Assembly: GCA_963765295.1 (NCBI GenBank)
Contig: CAVXVO010000006.1
Span: 186,001 to 250,000, forward strand
Length of the DNA: 64,000 nucleotides
Source of the DNA: PALSA-612 sp963765295
GTDB lineage: Bacteria; Actinomycetota; Thermoleophilia; Gaiellales; Gaiellaceae
Direction of reading: 5' to 3'
Position 1 is the stretch's first letter; every line of letters begins with the position of its first letter. The translations under genes were made by a program, and so were the position numbers. Under the pieces are notes generated by a model. That model was not told the origin of the DNA, ran no database searches, and worked only from the letters and a program-made list of their open reading frames with translations. Below, in pieces: positions 57,555 through 64,000 of the stretch.

Positions 57555-58583
57555 ATGGGGCTGCTCATCGACACGGCGATGGTTCCGGCCCGGGAGCGGC
57601 TGGACTTCTGGTGGGAGTCGTCGTGCGAGGCCTACCATCCGCTGCAGATCCAGAGCGCGTCGAAGGAGCGGTTCTTCGCGCAGATGTGGGCCTACGAGCT
57701 CGGGCCGCTCGCGTTCTTCCGGATCGCGGCGGCGCCGAACACGATGCTGCGCACGTCCCGGGCGATCGCGGCCCGGGATCCCGAGTGCCTGCACGTCTCG
57801 GTGATCCAGCGCGGACAGCTCGACGGTGCCCAGGAGGGCCGCTCCGCAGTGGCACGCGTGGGCGACGTGATCAGCTACGAGACGTCGCACCCGGCGATCT
57901 TCCGCGCAGAGCAGCCCTTCGAGGCGCTCGTGACCCGGGTACCCCGGCACCTGCTCGGCGGCGAGGCGGAGAAGATCTGCAAGCTCACGGCGATCAGGTT
58001 CCCCGGCAGCGAGGGCATCACGAGAGCTGCAGTGGCCTTCTTCCGGGGACTCTTCAGCAGCCTCGAGGACGGGACGATCACCTCCGACGGAGCGCCGTCG
58101 GCCGTGGACTGCGTCCTCGACCTCGTGCGCGGACTGCACGCACAGCCGTCCTGCGCGCACGAGGCGACGACGATGCGGTCGCGCGCCGAGATCCTGCTCA
58201 ACATCAAGTCCTACATCGAGGCGAATCTCGGCAAGCCGGACCTGGCGCCGGAGGAGATCGCGCGGGGGAGCTTCATCTCGACGAGATACCTGCACAAGCT
58301 GTTCGAGTCCGAGGGCGTGAGCGTGTGCCAGTGGATCCGGGTGGCACGGCTCGAGCGCTGCCGCCGCGACCTCGTGGATCCGTCGCTGGGCAACCTGACG
58401 ATTCTGGAGATCGCGAGCCGTTGGGGTCTCACTGGCCCGCAGCACTTCAGCCGTCTCTTCAGGACGACGTACGGGTGCTCGCCCAGCGACTACCGGCGTG
58501 GCGCCGTGTGCGCGGGCCAGGCGCTTCCTGGAATCGACGGTGGCCTGGGACTCGTGGGGGTCTCGGCGTTCACGGCGTCCTGA
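57555..58583 (+). CDS. AraC-family transcriptional regulator
   Basis: A 342-residue activator-type regulator. Residues about 1-200 form an AraC-binding-like (NdmR/XylS-type) sensor domain (LDFWWESSCEAYHPLQI at the start); the C-terminal 100 residues hold two HTH motifs (LAPEEIARGSFISTRYLHKLFESEGVS and LTILEIASRWGLTGPQHFSRLFRTTYGCSPSDYR, the AraC signature). Aromatic-acid regulators of the AraC type often act as activators. ATG 57555 is used; a TTG at 57513 would add 14 residues. It separates the permease/MetE-like part from the ATPase genes of the same transporter. Confidence 0.9.
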   Translation: MGLLIDTAMVPARERLDFWWESSCEAYHPLQIQSASKERFFAQMWAYELGPLAFFRIAAAPNTMLRTSRAIAARDPECLHVSVIQRGQLDGAQEGRSAVARVGDVISYETSHPAIFRAEQPFEALVTRVPRHLLGGEAEKICKLTAIRFPGSEGITRAAVAFFRGLFSSLEDGTITSDGAPSAVDCVLDLVRGLHAQPSCAHEATTMRSRAEILLNIKSYIEANLGKPDLAPEEIARGSFISTRYLHKLFESEGVSVCQWIRVARLERCRRDLVDPSLGNLTILEIASRWGLTGPQHFSRLFRTTYGCSPSDYRRGAVCAGQALPGIDGGLGLVGVSAFTAS

Positions 58584-58585
58584 GC

Positions 58586-59386
58586 GTGACGACCGGGGGG
58601 GCGCGTCCTGTCCTGCAGGCGACGGGCATCTCGGTCAGCTTCGGCGGCCTGCACGCAGTCGCCGGCGTCGATCTCGAGGTGGGCGAGGCGCAGCTCGTCG
58701 GGCTGATCGGCCCGAACGGCGCCGGCAAGACGACCTTCATCGACGCAATCAGCGGGTTCGTCCCCTCCCGCGGCCGGGTCGAGCTCGACGGAAGCGACCT
58801 GACCGGCCAGCCGCCACACACACGCGCGCGCGCCGGGCTCGCCCGGACGTGGCAGTCGATCGAGCTGTTCGACGACCTCTCGGTTCGCGAGAACCTGCTC
58901 GTCGCATCGCACCGGCCGTCTGTCTGGCGCACCGTGCTGGAGGCGGTGTCGACGCCCGACCCCCATCCCGAGGAGATCGGCTCGGTGCTCGAGCTGCTCG
59001 GCCTCGAGGAGATCGCCGACGAGGAGCCGAGCGCGCTGTCGCAGGGCGAGCGCAAGCTGGTCGGGATCGCCCGCGCGCTCGTCGCGAAGCCGAGACTTGT
59101 GTGCCTCGACGAGCCGGCCGCCGGGCTGGACACGCACGAGAGCCAGGAGCTCGGCCGGCGCCTGCGCGGGCTGGCAGACGCAGGCCAGGCGATGCTGCTC
59201 GTCGATCACGACATGGGTCTCGTGCTCGGGATCTGTGACGAGGTCGTCGTGCTCGAGTTCGGCCAGGTCATCGCGCGAGGAACTCCGGACGTCGTCCGAC
59301 GCGACCAGAAGGTGGTCGCGGCATACCTGGGCAAGGCAGCGTCCGAGCTGACCCCGGCTGCGCTCGCCGAGGGCGATCGTGGCTGA
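58586..59386 (+). CDS. branched-chain-type ABC transporter ATPase, LivG-like
   Basis: A 266-residue ATPase. Walker A GPNGAGKTTF, the LivG/LivF-type RTWQSIELFDDLSVRENL Q-loop region, signature LSQGERK (SGG replaced by SQG) and Walker B LVCLDEPAAGLD followed by the switch His in VDHDMGLV. The C-terminal GTPDVVRRDQKVVAAYLG is typical of LivG. GTG 58586 starts two bases after the regulator stop. It pairs with the LivF-like gene (eight-base overlap) to energise the fused permease. Confidence 0.92.
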   Translation: MTTGGARPVLQATGISVSFGGLHAVAGVDLEVGEAQLVGLIGPNGAGKTTFIDAISGFVPSRGRVELDGSDLTGQPPHTRARAGLARTWQSIELFDDLSVRENLLVASHRPSVWRTVLEAVSTPDPHPEEIGSVLELLGLEEIADEEPSALSQGERKLVGIARALVAKPRLVCLDEPAAGLDTHESQELGRRLRGLADAGQAMLLVDHDMGLVLGICDEVVVLEFGQVIARGTPDVVRRDQKVVAAYLGKAASELTPAALAEGDRG

Positions 59387-60119
59387 CGCCCTCCTCTCGC
59401 TCGAGAGCCTGACCGCGGGCTACGACCAGGCGGCGGCGATCCGCGACATCGACCTGACCGTCGGCGCCGGCGAGGTCGTCGCGCTGCTCGGCGCGAACGG
59501 CGCGGGCAAGACGACGACGCTCCGTGCCGTCTCCGGGCTCGTGAAGCCCATGGGCGGACTGGTGCGTTTCGACGGCGCCGACCTCGCACGCGTCTCGCCG
59601 AGCGCCAGGGCTCGACTCGGGATCGCGCACGTGCCCGAAGGCCGCGGCCTCTTCTTCCAGATGACCGTCGCCGAGCACTTCCGGGTGGCGCACCGCGGCG
59701 AGGAGCTCGACATCGCCCTCGCCTACGACTCCTTCCCCAAGCTGCAGGAGCTCCAGGGACGTCGCGTCGGACTGCTGTCGGGCGGAGAGCAACAGATGCT
59801 CGCGGTCGCCCGCGCGCTCGCGCGCAAGCCGAGGCTGCTCCTCCTCGACGAGCTCAGCCTCGGGCTCGCGCCGCTGATCGTCGAGCAGCTGCTGCCCGTG
59901 GTGCGGCAATTCGCGCAGGAGCACGAATGCGGTGTCCTTCTCGTCGAGCAGCACGTGCACCTGGCACTCGAGGTCGCCGACCGCGGCTACGTGCTGTCGC
60001 ACGGTCAGATCGTGCTCTCGAACGACGCCGAGCACCTGCGCGCAAACCGGAAGCTGCTGATCGCGAGCTACCTCGGCGAGCAGCTACAGGCGGCCGACGT
60101 CGTCGGCCAGGCGAGCTGA
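59379..60119 (+). CDS. branched-chain-type ABC transporter ATPase, LivF-like
   Basis: A 246-residue ATPase: Walker A GANGAGKTTTLRAVSGL, Q loop GIAHVPEGRGLFFQMTVAEHF, signature LSGGEQQML and Walker B LLLLDELSLGLAP, then the switch His in LVEQHVH. The LDELSLGLAP and VPEGRG wording are LivF hallmarks. GTG 59379 overlaps the LivG gene end. Followed 13 bases later by the second O-demethylase gene, so transport and demethylation are co-expressed. Confidence 0.93.
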   Translation: MADALLSLESLTAGYDQAAAIRDIDLTVGAGEVVALLGANGAGKTTTLRAVSGLVKPMGGLVRFDGADLARVSPSARARLGIAHVPEGRGLFFQMTVAEHFRVAHRGEELDIALAYDSFPKLQELQGRRVGLLSGGEQQMLAVARALARKPRLLLLDELSLGLAPLIVEQLLPVVRQFAQEHECGVLLVEQHVHLALEVADRGYVLSHGQIVLSNDAEHLRANRKLLIASYLGEQLQAADVVGQAS

Positions 60120-60132
60120 AGAGGGGGAACCC

Positions 60133-61518
60133 ATGAGCCATCGGAGTCTGGAGGATCTGCTCGCCGCCGCGGAGAGCCCGGTCGAGCTGCTGCGCAACTC
60201 GCAGGCCGGGCCGAACGTGTATCCCGGCGTGCCGGCCGAGTTCACGAACTGGCGCGACGAGCAGCTGGCGTGGCAGCAGACCTGCGTGCTCTTCGACCAG
60301 TCGTTCCACATGGCCGACCTCGCGGTCGAAGGCCCGGATGCCGCGAAGCTGCTCTCTCGCCTCGGGGTGAACAGCTTCGAAGGCTTCACGGTCGACCGGG
60401 CCAAGCACTTCGTGCCGTGCACGCCCGACGGCTACGTGATCGGCGACGTGATCCTGTTCGCGCTCGCGGAGAATCGGTACAACCTCGTCGGGCGCGCGCC
60501 GGCGCTCAACTGGATCACGTACCACGCGGAGACGGGCGGCTACGACGTCGAGGTCGAGCTCGACCAGCGGAGCGCGCTCCGCGCGGACGGCCGGCGAAAG
60601 TCCTATCGGTTCCAGATCCAGGGTCCGAACGCGATGGACGTGATCGAGCGGGTGCTCGGCGGGCCGCCGCCGGAGCTGAAGTTCTTCACCATGACCACAG
60701 TCACGATCGCGGGCAGGACGGCCCGCGCCCTCCGTCACGGCATGGCCGGGCAGCCCGGCTGGGAGCTGTTCGGGCCCTGGGACGACGGCGAGGCGGTGCG
60801 CGAGGCGCTCGTCGAGGCGGGCGAGGACTTCGGGCTCAAGCGAGTGGGCGGACGGGCGTATTCGTCCAACACGCTCGAGTCGGGCTGGATTCCCTCCCCG
60901 CTCCCGGCCGTGTACTCCGGCGACAGCCTGAAGCCGTACCGCGAGTGGCTGCCGGCACAGGGATACGAGGGCTCGGCGTCGATCGGCGGCAGCTTCTCGT
61001 CGGCCGACATCGAGGACTACTACTTCACCCCGTGGGACCTCGGCTACGGGAACTACGTCAAGTTCGACCACGACTTCGTCGGACGCGAGGCGCTCGAGGA
61101 GATGGCGGACACCGAGCACCGCCGGAAGGTGACCCTGGCTCTGGACGACGACGACGTGACCCGCACGATCGCGACGATGTTCGGCGGGGAGGAGCGCGCG
61201 AAGTTCGTCGACTGGCCCTCCGCGGTCTACGCGATGCACCCGTTCGACAGGGTCACGGTCGACGGCGAGACGATCGGTGTGTCCACCTGGGTCGGGTACA
61301 GCGCGAACGAGGGGAAGATGCTGACCCTGGCGGTCGTCGACGCCGACTACGGGGAGCCGGGTATCGAGGTGACCTTCGTCTGGGGCGAGGAGGATGGCGG
61401 CTCCGCCAAGCCGACGGTCGAGCGGCACACGCAGACGGAGATCCGGGCGATCGTCAGCCCGGTCCCGTACGTCGAGGCGGTGCGGAAGTCCTACGCCCCC
61501 GGCAGCTGGCGCGCCTGA
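60133..61518 (+). CDS. ligM: THF-dependent aromatic O-demethylase, LigM/DesA type (copy 2)
   Basis: A 461-residue paralogue of the enzyme at 40350, with the same block order: NVYPGVPAEFTNWRDEQ, LGVNSFEGFTVDRAKH, VGRAPALNWITYHAETGGYD, LPAVYSGDSLKPYREWLPAQGYEGSASIGGSF and WGEEDGGSAKPTVERHTQTEIRAIVSPVPYVEAVR. A GAGGGGG ribosome-binding site precedes ATG 60133. It follows the importer ATPase genes, so it may act on a different methoxylated acid (for example syringate versus vanillate) or under different conditions from copy 1. Confidence 0.85.
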   Translation: MSHRSLEDLLAAAESPVELLRNSQAGPNVYPGVPAEFTNWRDEQLAWQQTCVLFDQSFHMADLAVEGPDAAKLLSRLGVNSFEGFTVDRAKHFVPCTPDGYVIGDVILFALAENRYNLVGRAPALNWITYHAETGGYDVEVELDQRSALRADGRRKSYRFQIQGPNAMDVIERVLGGPPPELKFFTMTTVTIAGRTARALRHGMAGQPGWELFGPWDDGEAVREALVEAGEDFGLKRVGGRAYSSNTLESGWIPSPLPAVYSGDSLKPYREWLPAQGYEGSASIGGSFSSADIEDYYFTPWDLGYGNYVKFDHDFVGREALEEMADTEHRRKVTLALDDDDVTRTIATMFGGEERAKFVDWPSAVYAMHPFDRVTVDGETIGVSTWVGYSANEGKMLTLAVVDADYGEPGIEVTFVWGEEDGGSAKPTVERHTQTEIRAIVSPVPYVEAVRKSYAPGSWRA

Positions 61519-61525
61519 GCCCAAT

Positions 61526-61560
61526 CGAGCTGATTCAGACGAGCTGATTCAGGCGAGCTG
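61526..61560. repeat. 14-bp tandem repeat, 2.5 copies, over a stop codon
   Basis: CGAGCTGATTCAG(A/G) occurs at 61526-61539, 61540-61553 and as a half copy (CGAGCTG) at 61554-61560. The stop codon of the convergent TIM-barrel gene lies in the second copy. Slippage here could change the C-terminus of that protein. Confidence 0.6.
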
Positions 61561-62415
61561 GCTGCTGGCCGTCTCGTAGGCGCGGTCGTAGATGTCGCCG
61601 ATGGGGAGCGCGCGCAATTTCTCGGACAGCACCTCGACACCCCAGGGACCGACGTACCCGACATCCCGCGCGGCCGCGACGTAGTCGCGAAGCGGGAACT
61701 CGCCTTCGCCGGGCAGCGCGCGGTGGTTGATCGTCTCGTCGACCGGGTCGGGCATGTTCTCCCACTGCCCGTCACTGAGCTCGAACCAGCCGAGCAGGCC
61801 CGGCGGAATCCGCCGCAGCTCGTCCGGCTCGACCCCGAGCTTGGACATGTGCCACGTGTCGATGGCGACGGCGGCATTCGGCTGCCCGGCGCCCTGCACG
61901 ACGGCGAGAGCCGTGTCGAGATCGCGGACGTTCGCGTCGGGCGGCATGAACTCGTAGACCATCCTTGCGCCGTGCCGCTCGGCCGCCTCGGCGCAGAGCT
62001 CCGCGTACCGCTCGGTCAGGAGCGGCAGCTCGCACGGGCGACTGAAGATGTTGGCCACCTTGATGTGGTGCGGCTCGAGCACGGCCGCGGCTTCGAAGAG
62101 CAGCTCGCGCGTCCGATCGGCGGCCCGCCGCAACTCGTCGCCCGGGTCGAGGAACCAGTCGAGCAGGCACTCGAGCTCGAGGTACTCGAGCCCGTTGTCG
62201 TCGAGCAACCGCTTCACGTCGCCGAGCGAGCGGGTCTCCAGGATGTGCTCGAGATCGGCGTGCCAGAGCCCGATGCCCTCGAACCCCGCCCGGCGGGCGT
62301 TCTCGCAGCGGTCGGCGAGGTCGAACAGGCTCCACTCCCGCCCACCGTGCACCTCCACCGGCCCCGACGTCGTCCAGTAGAGCGCGACCAGAGCGTCGCC
62401 ACTGTTCATTGACAC
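61549..62415 (-). CDS. sugar-phosphate isomerase/epimerase-like TIM-barrel protein
   Basis: A 288-residue xylose-isomerase-like TIM-barrel (AP endonuclease 2 superfamily). LADRCENARRAGFEGIGLWHADLEHIL near the start, VKVANIFS-like and YEFMPPDANVRDLDTALAVV (metal-binding Glu), AVAIDTWHMSKLG (Asp/His), the Glu in WGVEVLSEKLRAL. Substrate unknown; enzymes of this fold include dehydroshikimate dehydratase, which would be relevant to aromatic acids. GTG 62415 or ATG 62409. Divergent from the GMC gene. Confidence 0.85.
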   Translation of the reverse strand: MSMNSGDALVALYWTTSGPVEVHGGREWSLFDLADRCENARRAGFEGIGLWHADLEHILETRSLGDVKRLLDDNGLEYLELECLLDWFLDPGDELRRAADRTRELLFEAAAVLEPHHIKVANIFSRPCELPLLTERYAELCAEAAERHGARMVYEFMPPDANVRDLDTALAVVQGAGQPNAAVAIDTWHMSKLGVEPDELRRIPPGLLGWFELSDGQWENMPDPVDETINHRALPGEGEFPLRDYVAAARDVGYVGPWGVEVLSEKLRALPIGDIYDRAYETASSQLA

Positions 62416-62425
62416 CGAACAAGTC

Positions 62426-62431
62426 TAAGCT
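62426..62431 (+). promoter_or_regulatory. -10 box TAAGCT for the GMC oxidoreductase
   Basis: TAAGCT followed by eight bases and GTG 62440; leaderless arrangement in the 24-base divergent gap. Confidence 0.45.
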
Positions 62432-62439
62432 GCGGGCTC

Positions 62440-64000
62440 GTGCCTGACTACGTCATCGTCGGCGGAGGCTCGGCGGGTTGCGTACTCGCCGGGCGGCTGA
62501 GCGAGGACCCGGACGTGAGCGTGCTCCTGCTCGAGGCAGGCCCGCCGGACGTCGCGCCGGAGATCCGCATCCCGTTCGCCTTCCCCGCACTGTTCAAGTC
62601 GGACCACGACTGGGACCTGCTCGGAGAGAAGGAGCCCGGGCTCGGCAGGGCGCCGGCTCTATCTGCCGCGCGGGCGGATGATCGGCGGCTGCGGCTCGAT
62701 CAACGCGATGATCTACCTGCGCGGCCACCGGGTCGACTTCGACGACTGGGCCGCCGGCGGCGCCACCGGCTGGTCGTACGACGAAGTGCTGCCGTACTTC
62801 AAGCGCGCCGAGGACAACGAGCGCGGCGAGGACGAGTTCCACGGCGTCGGCGGGCCGCTCGCCGTCTCGGAGAGCCGCTCGATGCAGCCGCTCGTCGACG
62901 CGATGCTCGACGCGGCCGTCCAGGCCGGATACGAGCGCATCCCCGATCTGAACGTCGACCGCCCCGAGGGCGTCTCGCGCTTCCAGGTCAACCAGCGCAA
63001 CGGCAAGCGGTGCTCGACCGCCGACGCGTACCTGCACCCGGTCGCGGACCGGCCGAACCTGCAGGTGCGGACGAGCGTGCTCGCGCAGCGCCTCGTCTTC
63101 GACGGCAGCCGGGCGGTGGGTGTCGAGGTCGTCCAGGACGGCAGGGCCGAGACCGTCCACGCCGAGCGCGAGGTGATCGTCTCGGCCGGCGCCTACCAGT
63201 CGCCGGTCTTGCTGATGCTCTCCGGGATCGGGCCCGAGGAGGACCTCTCGCTCATCGGCCTGCCCGTGCGCGAGAACCTGCCGGTCGGCCGCAATCTCCA
63301 GGACCACTGCATGGTGAACGTCAACTTCACGACCGACGCTCCCGCGCTGTTCGGGATCCTCACGCCGGAGAACTTCGAGCTGCTCGAGAAGGAGGGCCGA
63401 GGGCCGCTCAGCTCGAACATCCCCGAAGCCGGCGGCTTCTTCCGCACGCGCGACGACCTGCCCGCGCCGGACATCGAGTTCCACTTCGCTCCGTCGATCT
63501 TCTACGACGAGGGCCTGAACGCGCCGACCGAGCCCGGGTATGCCTTCGGCCCGGTCCTGATCAAGCCCAACGCCCGCGGCTCCGTGAAGCTGCGGACGCC
63601 GATGCCCGACTCGAAGCCCCTCGTCCTGACCAACTTCCTCACCGACGAGGACGATCGCAGCCGGCTGGTCGCGGGCGTGCGGATCGCGCTCGACATCGCC
63701 TCACAGCCGGCGCTGAAGGCGGTCGAGCGTGGGCCGTTCAGCGTCCCCGACTCGGACTCGGAGGCGGACATCCTCGCCTGGGCCGAGCGTTGTGCGCAGA
63801 CCGTCTACCACCCGGCCTCGACCTGCGCGATCGGCTCCGTCGTCGATCCGGAGCTGCGCGTCTACGGGACGGAGGGGCTGCGTGTCGTCGACGCGTCGGT
63901 GATGCCGACGATCACGCGCGCCAACACCCACGCCGCGACCGTGATGATCGCCGAGAAGGCGTCTGACCTGATCCTCGGCAAGGCCCCGCTCGCACCGGCC
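62440..64000 (+). pseudogene. GMC-family FAD oxidoreductase, one-base frameshift, cut by window end
   Basis: The start (GTG 62440) encodes the FAD-binding motif YVIVGGGSAGCVLAGRLSEDP and continues for about 70 residues. At the GGG run 62648-62650 the frame must lose one base; the corrected frame then gives RRLYLPRGRMIGGCGSINAMIYLRGH (GMC signature 1), NVDRPEGVSRFQVNQRNGKR, SAGAYQSPVLLMLSGIG (signature 2), GRNLQDH, and near the end CAQTVYHPASTCAIG with the catalytic His, and RVVDASVMPTITRANTHAATVMIAEK. It is open to the window end. Choline, alcohol or aromatic-alcohol oxidation is possible. The indel may be an assembly error; then it is an intact gene. Confidence 0.85.

Noticed and set aside
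62650..63966. Continuation of the first GMC frame to 63966
   Set aside because: After 62650 that frame is Arg/Pro/Ala-rich with no family motif, whereas the shifted frame contains all GMC motifs to the window end.
1..64000. CRISPR arrays, tRNA, rRNA, prophage, insertion-sequence transposases
   Set aside because: No regularly spaced repeats, RNA gene signatures, integrases or transposases were seen on either strand.

Overview
The window is about 64 kb of very GC-rich bacterial DNA with no rRNA, tRNA, CRISPR or phage genes seen. An SUF-only iron-sulfur system, a caa3-type oxidase, KdpDE-like sensing, a CGNR-type regulator, LigM-type O-demethylases and many GTG/TTG starts point to a high-GC actinobacterium. 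My best guess is class Thermoleophilia (Gaiellales/Solirubrobacterales-like), by inference only. Both ends cut genes. Four genes need a one-base correction to read through (about 845, 13808, 15388 and 62648), which suggests a draft or metagenome assembly with small indel errors, or real decay.

Layout. 1-2300: end of an NDUFA9-like epimerase gene, a small monooxygenase-fold gene, an S-adenosylhomocysteinase gene, and upstream of it a 230-nt structured RNA candidate with its own -10 box and terminator. 2310-9887 (minus): SUF cluster sufC-sufB-VOC-sufD, a SHOCT membrane protein with a 32-residue membrane peptide, a GYD protein, then sufS-sufU-Rieske-O-methyltransferase. 10.0-13.2 kb (plus): tatA, amidohydrolase, TPR protein, di-heme cytochrome c. 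13.2-18.4 kb (minus): cytochrome oxidase genes ctaC-ctaD-ctaE interleaved with two genes carrying three copies of a Usp-like domain. 18.5-27.7 kb: MshEN protein, KimA-like K+ transporter, Usp, KdpE/KdpD-like pair, a membrane protein, CGNR regulator, Na/Ca-exchanger-like protein and CorA with a nested inverted repeat upstream. 27.9-31.6 kb: small hypothetical genes, a diguanylate cyclase, an orphan CoA-transferase subunit and a HAD phosphatase. 31.5-36.3 kb (minus): a tight operon joining a split PEP-synthase/phenylphosphate-synthase-like pair to a biotin carrier and a carboxyltransferase. 36.3-40.2 kb: quinone oxidoreductase, esterase and a large GT-C-like membrane protein.

40.3-64 kb is a catabolic island for methoxylated aromatic acids. 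A minus-strand operon (48816 to 40350) carries a molybdenum hydroxylase large subunit, a DUF1932 dehydrogenase, a DUF6282 amidohydrolase, a PIG-L-type oxalomesaconate hydratase, a CHA aldolase, an extradiol dioxygenase, MetF and a LigM-type O-demethylase. Beside it are thiol peroxidase, a 2-oxoacid/acetoin dehydrogenase E1 pair, a branched-chain-type ABC importer, a MetE-like methyltransferase, an AraC regulator, a second LigM-type O-demethylase, a TIM-barrel isomerase and a GMC oxidoreductase. Together these suggest uptake of a vanillate/syringate-like compound, methyl transfer to tetrahydrofolate, C1 recycling through MetF and the MetE-like enzyme, meta ring cleavage, and aldol cleavage to pyruvate and oxaloacetate.

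A pattern across the window is a TANNNT-like -10 hexamer 6-8 nt before an ATG/GTG start, implying many leaderless transcripts. I used it to choose several starts.
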